DNA from: Bin80 sp965220365
GTDB lineage: Bacteria > Bacteroidota > Rhodothermia > Rhodothermales > Bin80
Direction: 5' to 3'
Length of the DNA: 64,000 bases
Assembly: GCA_965220365.1 (NCBI GenBank)
Contig: OZ244823.1
Span: forward strand, 1,860,001-1,924,000
The notes under the pieces were generated by a model that searched no databases, was not told the DNA's origin, and saw only the letters and a list, made by a program, of their open reading frames with translations. Position 1 is the stretch's first letter; each line of letters starts with the position of its first letter. A program made the translations under genes and the position numbers. Shown here piece after piece: positions 35,971-44,434 of the stretch.

Positions 35971-37263
35971 GGTTCTACCGCGAATATTATGGATAGACGC
36001 GAGTATTATGGATAGAGATCTAAACCTCCATGGAAAAAGAGGATAGCGCTTCGGAAGTTCTCGAATTTTCTGTATCCTCTTGCAACGGTTTTGATTTCTT
36101 GGATCTTGCCGTTGATTCGTTCTGCTCTGGCATTGGACTGTTCATTGCAAAGCGAATTGCAGACGCCTTCTCGGTGTCGTTCAAACATCTCGACGATCTA
36201 GATGAGTTCCTTTACGGCCTCTTCGTTCACCTGCTCAAGCCAGAGTTCAAAGTACTTTTTTACATCCGCGAAAGTGCGGCATCGAAAGATGGCCTTAAAG
36301 ACCTCTCTTCGCCTCCAGGCAATGCTGACTTGCAAGTTCAATTTCTGGATGGCCTGGAAAATATCTTCCTGATTTGTGGTGCGGTTCGCTTCGTTTTTCA
36401 GGAGCGCGTAACGGCTATGTTTGAGCGCATCATGCTGCTTGACCTCGCGTCTGCGCACTTGATCAATCGCTTTGTTGAGATACTGGACTAAATGAAAACG
36501 ATCATGGATCAGCGTGGCGTTCGGGAACAGCTCTGTGACGCAAGAAATGTAGGTTTTCCACATATCGGTCGTAATGGTCTGGATTTCGTCCCTTAGATCC
36601 CCCAGACGCCCCTGTAACAGGGCCGTCACACTGTTTTTGTCGCGTCCCTGTCCCACATCAAGCACCACGCCCCGTTCGGAATCACTCACCACCGTCGCAT
36701 ACGTATGGCCGCGATGAATCGCCTTTTCATCCACACTCACATGCGAAATGCCTTGGTGCACGCGTCTGCGTTGCCCACTGCGGTGCAGGATGCGATTCAC
36801 CACATCAAACTTGCACCGAAGCAATTGCGCCGTCTTTGTTTGATTCTTTGTCGCTTGCCGCAATCGAATCGTCCAGGATTCAAAGGCTTCCGTATAGCGC
36901 TGCGAAGCACTTGACCAGGGAACCTCGATCGTATTCACCCCCGCAGAAGACTGAACACATGGTACCCGGCAGTGGACAAAACATTGAAACTGAAACCAGT
37001 CGAGATGCCGCCAACATCGCTCCTTACGGTGATCATACAACGTCCCCGTCTCCCCGGTCTTCGGGCAGATCAACGGACGACCCGAATGCGAAATGTAGAT
37101 ACCAATCCGTTGAACTTTTGCATCCAGATCCATCCGATCAATCTTCCAATTGCTACCTAATTGTAAGCTGTGACGCACCACAATATCTGGTACTGGTTCC
37201 GTGAAATGGATGAATTTGGTGAGAACAAAAAAATAATCATTCCACACGAATTGCGGTAGTACC
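35971..37263 (-). mobile_element. ISL3-family insertion sequence, copy B (1293 bp)
   Basis: The inverted ends are as in copy A (GGTTCTACCGCGAAT left; complement of GCGGTAGTACC right). The flanking 8-mers AATTTTTG and AAATTTTG agree at seven of eight bases and differ from those of copy A. Next to the left end it has a 19-base imperfect tandem duplication (GAATATTATGGATAGACGC followed by GAGTATTATGGATAGA). It also has seven instead of six A residues near the right end. Together these account for the 20-base length difference from copy A. Confidence 0.92.
36006..37247 (-). pseudogene. ISL3 transposase, copy B, interrupted by the same in-frame amber codon
   Basis: The frame can be followed from a GTG at 37245-37247 inside the element (VWNDYFFVLTKF) to the TAA at 36006. 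It could also begin at an ATG at 37286, but that lies in host DNA beyond the target duplication. The ATG used in copy A is ACG here. A TAG at 36198-36200 interrupts it at the same place as in copy A. Downstream, in the same frame, comes IVEMFERHREGV to FHGGLDLYP, including the catalytic Glu of ARAERINGK. The catalytic aspartates are in VSVDEKAIHRG and ITTDMWKTYI. Confidence 0.9.
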
Positions 37264-37271
37264 AAATTTTG
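37264..37271. repeat. Target-site duplication, right flank of ISL3 copy B
   Basis: AAATTTTG, seven of eight bases equal to 35963-35970. Confidence 0.7.
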
Positions 37272-37500
37272 TATGCTCTTCATCACATATCAGGTCCTCG
37301 AAACAGGCGAAAAATAATGCAAGTATAGATAATTGCGAGTTTTCGTGCATAATCGGAGACTGTTTCTTTGTTGAAAAAACTATGCTCAACATCAGAATCA
37401 GCGTCGGTGGATGCCGCAGGGATTCTTCAGATAGCCTACTCGGACAAAAGTCGTTATCCGGGATGCCGTATCAGGTCTAAAATTGCATCAGCATTTTCCA

Positions 37501-39123
37501 CTACAGAGACACACCACGTTTCCAAGGGATGAAGTCGTTTTGCCCCAAGCGCTCAGAAGCAGGAATCAGATCTCCACTTGCGATCCGCATAACCGAGTCG
37601 AGAATTTGCTCGCCCACAGATTCAATGGTTTCCCGGCCGTCCAGGATACCTCCAGCATCTAAGTCGATCAGGTCGGGGATACGATCAGCAAGTGCTGAAT
37701 TGCTACTAATTTTGGCAATCTGTGCGACGGGGTTGCCTGTCGGAGTTCCCATCCCCGTGGAGAAGAGAATGATCTGGGCGCCTGCACCGGCGATGGCAGT
37801 CGTCGATTCAACATCGCCGCCAGGTGTACACAGAAGGTTCAGTCCAGACATAGTCACATATTCAGGGTAGTCAAGAACCGCTGTAATGGGAGATGTGCCT
37901 CCTTTTCGTGCAGCGCCCGCGCTCTTCATTGCATCGGTCAATAATCCATCCCGGATATTTCCTGGGGATGGGTTCATATCAAAGCCGGACCCAACCGCTT
38001 CCGCCAAAGCCGAATAAGATTCCATCAAGTGCACGAAGCGTTCCGCGATTGAGGTATGGGTACATCGGTCAATCAATGATTGCTCTTGGCCGCAGAGCTC
38101 TGGAAATTCTCCCAGAATAGCACTGCCACCAAGTGCGACAAGCAAATCAGTAGTGTACCCCATAGCCGGATTTGCCGTAATCCCGCTGAATCCATCTGAG
38201 CCTCCACACTCTAAGCCTAACGTGAGTTTACTCAGTGGGGCGGGGGCTCGGCGAAGCTGGTTAGCCTTTTGCAAACCGGCAAACGTATCGTTAATTGCCT
38301 TTGTGATCAGGCTGTCGGTGCTGGCGAAGGACTGCTGCCGGAATATGTGGAGAGGCTTATCGAATGCCGGGTTACGCTTACGCACCTCTTCCATCAATAA
38401 ATTCAACTCGGCATTCTCGCATCCAAGACTCAGTATGGTTGCACCGCACACATTCGGGTGGTTCAGGTATCCCGCCAAAAGCCCACAAAGGGACCGGGCA
38501 TCCTGCCGGGTTCCACCACAGCCCATTTGATGGGTGAGGAATCGTATCCCATCTATATTCTCAAATAGTGGCGTGGATCTAACGGGTGCTAGATCTGTCT
38601 TAGTAGGCGGCTTCCCGGTGCGGTGGGTATGGACCAGGGCGGCGACCAGCCGCCGGTATGTGGAAACTACTCCATATCCCAGCTCATCCTCAAATGCGCG
38701 TCGAAGGACATCAATATTCCGGTTCTCGCAGAATACCATCGGGATCACAATCCAGTAATTCGCCGTACCCACTTGGCCGTCCGTGCGATGATATCCCTGG
38801 AATACCGTGGTTGCCCATTTTGAGACATCCGGGGGATCCCAGGCCCAAGGCACATCTCTCACATGATATGCGGAGGTATCGTGGATGAGATCTCTCTGAT
38901 TTAATCGGTCACCAGAGCATAGATCACGCAGGGCTTTCCCCACAGTGACACCGTACATCAAGACGGGTTCCGACACTTTGATAGATTGGGTTACAACCTT
39001 TTGCTTTGCCGGCACGGGAGCTTGCGTTATACAATTGGGCAGAGCCTCCACGCCTGCTGGCATAGAGGTCAGAGCAACTGCGACATTGTCACTTGGGTGG
39101 ATCTGCAGCACACGCGCAGACAT
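37501..39123 (-). CDS. UxaA-family (altronate-type) sugar-acid dehydratase
   Basis: 540 residues. An N-terminal SAF-like domain (~1-90, ALTSMPAGVEAL, GVTVGKALRDL) is joined to the large dehydratase domain beginning TVFQGYHRTDGQVGTANYW. Further conserved segments are FLTHQMGCGG, ILSLGCENAELN, GLECGGSDGFSGITANPAMG and GTPTGNPVAQIAKISSN. Family members (altronate, galactarate dehydratase) are metal-dependent and remove water from a hexonate or hexarate. The usual setting is a hexuronate catabolic cluster. Here it is the last gene of a nucleotide-sugar operon; its ATG shares a base with the TAA of the gene before it. The substrate may therefore differ from altronate. Confidence 0.85.
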   Translation of the reverse strand: MSARVLQIHPSDNVAVALTSMPAGVEALPNCITQAPVPAKQKVVTQSIKVSEPVLMYGVTVGKALRDLCSGDRLNQRDLIHDTSAYHVRDVPWAWDPPDVSKWATTVFQGYHRTDGQVGTANYWIVIPMVFCENRNIDVLRRAFEDELGYGVVSTYRRLVAALVHTHRTGKPPTKTDLAPVRSTPLFENIDGIRFLTHQMGCGGTRQDARSLCGLLAGYLNHPNVCGATILSLGCENAELNLLMEEVRKRNPAFDKPLHIFRQQSFASTDSLITKAINDTFAGLQKANQLRRAPAPLSKLTLGLECGGSDGFSGITANPAMGYTTDLLVALGGSAILGEFPELCGQEQSLIDRCTHTSIAERFVHLMESYSALAEAVGSGFDMNPSPGNIRDGLLTDAMKSAGAARKGGTSPITAVLDYPEYVTMSGLNLLCTPGGDVESTTAIAGAGAQIILFSTGMGTPTGNPVAQIAKISSNSALADRIPDLIDLDAGGILDGRETIESVGEQILDSVMRIASGDLIPASERLGQNDFIPWKRGVSL

Positions 39124-40121
39124 TATTGCAAATAAGAATGGTCGCCAACGTTGATTTTTTTATGCATACCGGCAACGGCACTGTTTGCCCCAATCATAGA
39201 TTCATGCAGGACGGAGCCCTGAACACGTGCAGATTCAAAAATGATACTGTCCCGGATGATGGAGTCCGTTACACGAGCATCGGCTTCCACACTCACGTAA
39301 GGGCCGATAACGGAGTTCTTCACGACCGCATCTTCGGCGATGTATACAGGCTCATGGACGATTGAATTCATGCAACCGGGCCTGGCCGCAGTCTGCGGTT
39401 CACGATCAAGCAGGTATCGGGTCGTATCCATAAATGCATCCAGTGTCCCACAGTCCAACCATGCATTCACCGCAGCGGTCCGAAAGATTAGCCCCTGCTT
39501 TAACATCCCGTCAAAGGCATCCGTCAGATAGTATTCTCCACCCTTGCCACAGATATTATTGTCAAAGAGTACTAGGATTGCTGCCCGCAGTTTTTCCAAC
39601 TGTCTGACGTAGTAGATGCCGATCAGTGCCTCGTTGGAAATGAATTCTTTCGGTTTTTCCACGAAGGCGGTAACTTGGTCCCCCTCCCGTACGGCAACCC
39701 CAAACCTGCTGGGATCCTCTACTTCCCTGATCCAGGCCACAACGTCACTGCCATGTAGATCATGAATGGGATCCATATCAAAGACCGTATCGGCATAGAC
39801 GACAACACCTTCCCCCGTTAGAAAATCCTGTGCGCAGATGACCGCATGTGCGGTTCCTTTTGCCTCTTCCTGAATAATATAGTGTGCCTGGATACCATGC
39901 CGGTCACAAACAGAATCCAGGATGTCGTAGGCCTTGCGGTCAAACCCCGGTCCCAGGATGAAAACACCGTCCGTAACCGGGCGGGGCAGGGTGTGGGTGA
40001 ATTTCTCCACAATACGTTCCACCATACATTGACCGCGTACGGTCATCAGTGGCTTCGGTGTGATAGATGACTGGGGGCGCAAGCGCTTGCCGTGCCCAGC
40101 CATAGGGATAATAAGCTTCAC
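39123..40121 (-). CDS. Sugar-phosphate nucleotidyltransferase with beta-helix tail
   Basis: 332 residues from a GTG start at 40121. The nucleotidyltransferase domain starts IIPMAGHGKRLRP with the TPKPL segment (nucleotide binding), then EEAKGTAHAVICA, VYADTVFDMD and FVEKPKEF. The C-terminal ~90 residues form a left-handed beta-helix (hexapeptide-like: IAEDAVVKNSVIGPYVSVEADARV). It activates a sugar-1-phosphate with an NTP; the specific sugar and base are not clear. The operon position, after an RmlC-like cupin and ahead of the dehydratase, suggests a second activated sugar besides dTDP-glucose. Confidence 0.85.
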   Translation of the reverse strand: MKLIIPMAGHGKRLRPQSSITPKPLMTVRGQCMVERIVEKFTHTLPRPVTDGVFILGPGFDRKAYDILDSVCDRHGIQAHYIIQEEAKGTAHAVICAQDFLTGEGVVVYADTVFDMDPIHDLHGSDVVAWIREVEDPSRFGVAVREGDQVTAFVEKPKEFISNEALIGIYYVRQLEKLRAAILVLFDNNICGKGGEYYLTDAFDGMLKQGLIFRTAAVNAWLDCGTLDAFMDTTRYLLDREPQTAARPGCMNSIVHEPVYIAEDAVVKNSVIGPYVSVEADARVTDSIIRDSIIFESARVQGSVLHESMIGANSAVAGMHKKINVGDHSYLQ

Positions 40122-40124
40122 GGG

Positions 40125-40598
40125 TTAGTCAAGAATTAAGTTGCGATCAGGGCGTTCTTCCCAACGAATTTCATCCACCGGGTCCATTTTACCTCGTCCG
40201 GCATAGAGCCGATTGGGGCAGTTGATAACGAGTGCATCCGATGCGCCAGTATTTCGGTAAGCATGGATCACTCCGGGAGGAATCAGGACTGCTGTAGGGG
40301 ATTTCACTCCGGTATCCAGTACCTGCCTGATTCCATGAGTCGGGGACTCTTTGCGATCATCCCACAGGTAGATCCGGAAGGATCCATTCAGAAATGCAAA
40401 AAGGTCGGTCTGGTAGCGATGTTCATGTGGGCCGCGGGTAATACCAGTACGTGTTAAAGAAACATAGGCCATTACGGGGTGGAATTCTTTTTCCAACTCA
40501 TCATACCGGAAGATTTCTGACAGCCAGCCTCGCTGATCTGTATAGCGGGGCAGCGGCCGTACAATACAGTCTTGTACCACGCCCGTTCTCCAGTTCAT
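40125..40598 (-). CDS. dTDP-sugar epimerase/isomerase-like cupin (RmlC-related)
   Basis: 157 residues, a single cupin domain: ITRGPHEHRYQTDLFAFLNG, FRIYLWDDR and IPPGVIHAYRNTG. True RmlC (dTDP-4-dehydrorhamnose 3,5-epimerase) is about 180 residues and has RG-H-Q in the first motif. Here the motif is RGPHEH and the C-terminal part is shorter, so this may be an isomerase or a 3-epimerase variant rather than RmlC itself. Its start overlaps the stop of the rmlA-like gene by four bases (ATGA). Confidence 0.75.
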   Translation of the reverse strand: MNWRTGVVQDCIVRPLPRYTDQRGWLSEIFRYDELEKEFHPVMAYVSLTRTGITRGPHEHRYQTDLFAFLNGSFRIYLWDDRKESPTHGIRQVLDTGVKSPTAVLIPPGVIHAYRNTGASDALVINCPNRLYAGRGKMDPVDEIRWEERPDRNLILD

Positions 40599-41353
40599 TG
40601 TTCCTCAGTATTCAATGTAGGATAGACAAGGTCCCGTGCAAGCTGATTCGCCTCATGCCAGCCCTCAAGGGTTCCCGCATCTCCCCACCAGCCCTCCAAT
40701 ATGCCATAAGTTAAGGTACTATGTTTGACATAAGCGGAATTCAGATCACTGACTTCGTATTCGCCACGCCGACTCGGGGAGAGAGTGCGGATAAAGTCGA
40801 ACACCTGTGCATCATAGAAATAAAGTCCCGTCACCGCATACTGGCTCGGTGGAGATTTAGGTTTTTCCATGATTTCGACGATCTCTTCTCCTTGGAAGCA
40901 GGGAACCCCATAGCGTTCAGGGTCCGGGACGGCTTTCAAGAGAATACGTGCGCCATCTTTCTGGCGACGAAACAAATCAACCTCACGAGTCAGACTGTTT
41001 TCCAGGATGTTGTCCCCAAGGGCAACCAGAAAGGGCTTGCCACCGGCAAAATGCTCACATAACCCCAGCGCCTGCGCAATGCCGCCTGGCTGATCCTGAA
41101 CACGGTACGTCAGGTCAAGCCCCAGGGTCCTTCCACTTCCGAGGAGATTCACAACATCTCCCATGTGTTCAGGGCTGGTAACTACGGCAACCCGCCCAAT
41201 GCCGGCTTCCCGGAGTCGCATGAGCGGGTGGTAAATCATTGGATATTTTCCCACCGGAAGTAAATGCTTGTTGGTAACTTTCGTAAGAGGGTACAATCGA
41301 CTTCCTGTGCCGCCGGCAAGGACGATCCCGTTCAGGGGCTCATGCATGTGCAA
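40595..41353 (-). CDS. Glucose-1-phosphate thymidylyltransferase (RmlA-like)
   Basis: 252 residues. The motifs GIVLAGGTGSRLYPLTKVTNKHLLPVG-type start (core GGTGSRLYPLT and NKHLLPVG), QDQPGGIAQAL, LVALGDNILE, EKPKSPPSQYAVTGLYFYD and WWGDAGTLEGWHEA are those of the short RmlA/RfbA group. It joins dTTP and glucose-1-phosphate to give dTDP-glucose. It lacks the C-terminal helices of full RmlA (about 290 residues), as do many related enzymes. No rmlB or rmlD lies in the window. The ATG at 41353 or the one two codons later (41347) could be the start. Confidence 0.88.
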   Translation of the reverse strand: MHMHEPLNGIVLAGGTGSRLYPLTKVTNKHLLPVGKYPMIYHPLMRLREAGIGRVAVVTSPEHMGDVVNLLGSGRTLGLDLTYRVQDQPGGIAQALGLCEHFAGGKPFLVALGDNILENSLTREVDLFRRQKDGARILLKAVPDPERYGVPCFQGEEIVEIMEKPKSPPSQYAVTGLYFYDAQVFDFIRTLSPSRRGEYEVSDLNSAYVKHSTLTYGILEGWWGDAGTLEGWHEANQLARDLVYPTLNTEEQ

Positions 41354-41402
41354 AAAGTGCAGTTTAGGGCGAGGTCAAGGTTGTATCCGAGCTTTGATCC
41401 GC

Positions 41403-42455
41403 TTAGTGAAGATCCTGTTCCCATCGGAGGTCCTCCTGAACCATTTCCTGGATCATGTCCTCAAAAGTGGTGGTTGGTTTCCAGCCGAGCTCCTTCCATG
41501 CAAGAGAGGGATCTCCCCGTAAATGATCTACTTCAGCGGGTCGATAATAGCGGGGATCAACCTCGACAAGGATACGTCCGGTTTTTTTGCAGTGTCCCTT
41601 TTCATCCTTTCCGATACCCTTCCATTCCAGAGGCAGTCCCGCTTCTGCAAAGGCCAGTGAGCAGAGGGTTCGTACCGAGGTGGCTCGTCCGGTTGCTAGT
41701 ACATAGTCACATGGAACCTCCTGTTGTAGCATCCGCCACATCCCCTTTACATAATCACGTGCATGTCCCCAGTCTCGCTTGGCATCAAGGTTTCCAAGGT
41801 ACAGCTTTTGATCAATCCCGAGCTGGATTCGTGCTGCGGCCCGGGTGATTTTACGAGTCACAAACGTCTCCCCACGCAGTGGGCTTTCATGATTGAAAAG
41901 AATTCCGTTACAGGCATACATACCGTAGGCTTCTCGGTAGTTGACCGTGATCCAGTAGGCATAGAGCTTGGCAGCACCATAGGGGCTTCGGGGGCGGAAC
42001 GGGGTTGTTTCGGATTGAGGGGGCGGCGCGTTGCCGAAGAGTTCGCTAGTGGATGCCTGATAAAATCGAATTTGGTCGGTCATACCCAGGATGCGAACCG
42101 CCTCCAGCAACCTTAAAACCCCGACCGCGTCGGCATTTGCCGTATATTCAGGGGTGTCAAAGCTGACCTGTACATGGCTCTGTGCGCCCAGATTATAGAT
42201 TTCATCCGGTTGCACTTCCTGCACAATACGAATCAGATTAGTCGAATCGGTCAGATCCCCGTAGTGGAGTCGGAACCGTGCTTGGTCAATATGCGGATCC
42301 ATGTACAGATGATCAATCCGCTGTGTATTAAAGAGACTCGCACGGCGTTTTACACCATGAACGGTGTATCCCTTGTCCAGAAGGAGTTCAGAGAGATACG
42401 CACCATCCTGACCGGTCACACCGGTAATCAAGGCTGTTTTATTCTTCATTGGCAT
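41403..42455 (-). CDS. gmd: GDP-mannose 4,6-dehydratase
   Basis: 350 residues; a short-chain dehydrogenase that turns GDP-mannose into GDP-4-keto-6-deoxymannose. Motifs: ALITGVTGQDGAYLSELLL (NADP binding), GDLTDSTNLIRI, NLGAQSHVQVSF, STSELFGNAPPPQSETTPF, the YxxxK pair in YGAAKLYAYW, NHESPLRGETFVTRKIT, and DPRYYRPAEVDHLRGD near the end. Its first ten bases overlap the end of the GDP-fucose synthase gene. Together they make GDP-L-fucose. Confidence 0.96.
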   Translation of the reverse strand: MPMKNKTALITGVTGQDGAYLSELLLDKGYTVHGVKRRASLFNTQRIDHLYMDPHIDQARFRLHYGDLTDSTNLIRIVQEVQPDEIYNLGAQSHVQVSFDTPEYTANADAVGVLRLLEAVRILGMTDQIRFYQASTSELFGNAPPPQSETTPFRPRSPYGAAKLYAYWITVNYREAYGMYACNGILFNHESPLRGETFVTRKITRAAARIQLGIDQKLYLGNLDAKRDWGHARDYVKGMWRMLQQEVPCDYVLATGRATSVRTLCSLAFAEAGLPLEWKGIGKDEKGHCKKTGRILVEVDPRYYRPAEVDHLRGDPSLAWKELGWKPTTTFEDMIQEMVQEDLRWEQDLH

Positions 42456-43405
42456 TGGGACTTATACCACGTATACGTCTTGTGAATCCCTTTCTGTAGT
42501 GAGGTTGGAGCCGTCCAACCCAACTCGCTCAAGCGCGAAACGTCAACAAGCTTCCGCGGGGTGCCATCCGGCTTGGAGGAGTCAAAATCAAGTGCACAGT
42601 CTGTACCCATCACCTGCTGAAGAAGCTTGCATAGGTCGGAAATACTGAGATCCTTCCCACAACCCACATTCAGCATGGAATCGGGAGCGACGCGCAAAAG
42701 CTCTTCTTCCGGTGTTTGTAGCACGAATACACAGGCATCTGCCATGTCTTCACTGTAGAGAAATTCCCGGCGAGGAGTTCCAGAGCCCCAGACAGAGATT
42801 CGCCCTTTACCAGATGTATGCGCTTCATGAAGCTTTCGCATGAGTGCCGGCAGCACATGACTGGAAGCGAGGTCAAAGTTGTCCCCCGGTCCATAGAGAT
42901 TTGTTGCCATGACCGTCACAAAATCACAGCCGTGCTGACGCCGCAGTGCCTGACATTGAACGACACCGGCAATCTTGGCGACCGCATACCATCGGTTCGT
43001 CGTCTCAAGCGACCCGCTAAGTAAAGCCGTTTCCTTCAGGGGTTGTTCCGCCTCCCGGGGATAAATGCAGGTGCTCCCAAGAAAAAGCAGGCGCTTTACG
43101 CCGGTATTTTTTGCGGCATCCAGGACATGGTTCTGGATCGAGAGATTATCCCCCAGAAAGTCCGCCGGATACTCGTCATTGGCAAGGATTCCCCCAACCC
43201 GTGCAGCGGCCAGAATTACGAATTCTGGCCGCTCTTTTTCAAAGAAGTGGTTGACCGAACGTTGGCATCGAAGATCCAGTTCTTTGCTTGTGCGCCGCAG
43301 CAAATTCGTGTATCCATTTGTACGGAGCTTCTTCACCAGTGCACGCCCAAGCAGTCCTCTGTGCCCGGCTACATAAATGGATGTATCCCGATGTTTCAGA
43401 TGCAT
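42446..43405 (-). CDS. fcl: GDP-L-fucose synthase
   Basis: 319 residues; epimerises and reduces the GMD product to GDP-L-fucose. Motifs: VAGHRGLLGRALVKKL, RTSKELDL, LAAARVGGI, LGSTCIYPREAEQPLKE, YAVAKIAG (active-site Tyr and Lys) and NLYGPGDNF. The length is normal. It is transcribed first after the UXS gene (3-base gap) and overlaps gmd. Confidence 0.95.
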   Translation of the reverse strand: MHLKHRDTSIYVAGHRGLLGRALVKKLRTNGYTNLLRRTSKELDLRCQRSVNHFFEKERPEFVILAAARVGGILANDEYPADFLGDNLSIQNHVLDAAKNTGVKRLLFLGSTCIYPREAEQPLKETALLSGSLETTNRWYAVAKIAGVVQCQALRRQHGCDFVTVMATNLYGPGDNFDLASSHVLPALMRKLHEAHTSGKGRISVWGSGTPRREFLYSEDMADACVFVLQTPEEELLRVAPDSMLNVGCGKDLSISDLCKLLQQVMGTDCALDFDSSKPDGTPRKLVDVSRLSELGWTAPTSLQKGIHKTYTWYKSQCQ

Positions 43406-43408
43406 GGA

Positions 43409-44353
43409 TCAGGGCGCCTGCCCGATTTTCTCAAGAACATAGACAAGTGTGCGTCGCAGACCTTCTTCCCGGTCCACCTTGGGACTCCAATCCAGGAGCC
43501 TGCTAGCCAGAGAGATGTCCGGTCGACGGCTTTTAGGGTCATCTTCAGGGAGCGGGTCATGGGTAATCGTACTTGTACTGTCGACCAGCGCAATAATTTC
43601 TTTTGCAAACTCAAGGATGGAAATTTCATCGCAGCACCCAATATTTACCGGAGAGGTTACATTGCTGTAGAGCAGCCGTACGATCCCCTCAATGGTGTCG
43701 TCCACATAAGTAAATGAGCGGGTTTGTTTGCCCGTTCCGTGGACGGTGATCGGTTCTCCACAGAGCGCCTGACGCATAAACGCCGGGAGTGCTCTGCCGT
43801 CATTGAGGCGCATACGGGGGCCATACGTATTGAAGATGCGTACGATCCGAGTCGGTACATTGTGATGGCGGTGATAGGCCATTGTGATCGCTTCCGCGAA
43901 CCGTTTTGCCTCATCATAGACCCCACGCAACCCAACCGGGTTGACATTCCCCCAGTACGTCTCTTTCTGAGGATGTGTGTTCGGATCTCCATAGACCTCG
44001 CTGGTGGATGCTAAAAGGAAGCATGCATTCTTTGCTTTGGTCAGTCCAAGAGCATTATGTGTTCCCAGAGCCCCAACCTTGAGTGTCTGGATCGGAAGGC
44101 GCAGATAATCAATCGGAGATGCCGGGCTCGCGAAATGGAGTACATAGTCGAGCGGTCCCTCAATAGTGATGTACTCGGTCACATCATGCTCAAGAAAGCT
44201 GAAATGTGGGTGCCCGGCCAAATGTGAGATATTATCGGGCGATCCGGTCAGGAAATTGTCCATACAGACCACCTCATGCCCGTCGTTAAGCAGCCGGTCA
44301 CATAGATGAGACCCAAGAAAGCCAGCGCCACCGGTGATTAAAGTTCGCAGCAT
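43409..44353 (-). CDS. UDP-glucuronate decarboxylase (UDP-xylose synthase)
   Basis: 314 residues from the ATG at 44353 (a TTG just upstream is in frame). Extended short-chain dehydrogenase: LITGGAGFLGSHLCDRLL, CMDNFLTG, HFASPASPIDYLRLPIQTL, STSEVYGDP, YDEAKRFAEA (active-site Tyr and Lys), IFNTYGPRM and GKQTRSFTYVDD. The ASPASP and GDP-less motifs fit the UXS group, which makes UDP-xylose from UDP-glucuronate. It is the first gene of the seven-gene minus-strand nucleotide-sugar operon. Confidence 0.9.
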   Translation of the reverse strand: MLRTLITGGAGFLGSHLCDRLLNDGHEVVCMDNFLTGSPDNISHLAGHPHFSFLEHDVTEYITIEGPLDYVLHFASPASPIDYLRLPIQTLKVGALGTHNALGLTKAKNACFLLASTSEVYGDPNTHPQKETYWGNVNPVGLRGVYDEAKRFAEAITMAYHRHHNVPTRIVRIFNTYGPRMRLNDGRALPAFMRQALCGEPITVHGTGKQTRSFTYVDDTIEGIVRLLYSNVTSPVNIGCCDEISILEFAKEIIALVDSTSTITHDPLPEDDPKSRRPDISLASRLLDWSPKVDREEGLRRTLVYVLEKIGQAP

Positions 44354-44434
44354 CAACGACGACAGATGAATCCTAAGCTATGCAATGCCATATCCATTGT
44401 ACCCGAATTTACGACTTGGTGCTTAGGAATTTGA

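Noticed and set aside
33984..36200. Reassignment of TAG as a sense codon in this genome
   Set aside because: Several ordinary genes here (hisC, secA, the BFN gene, rplY) end in TAG right after their normal C-termini, so TAG is a working stop codon.
33776..37263. Composite transposon: two ISL3 copies in direct orientation around the TPR gene
   Set aside because: Each copy has its own 8-base target duplication, and the outermost flanks (AATCAGGT left, AAATTTTG right) do not match. The copies inserted separately.
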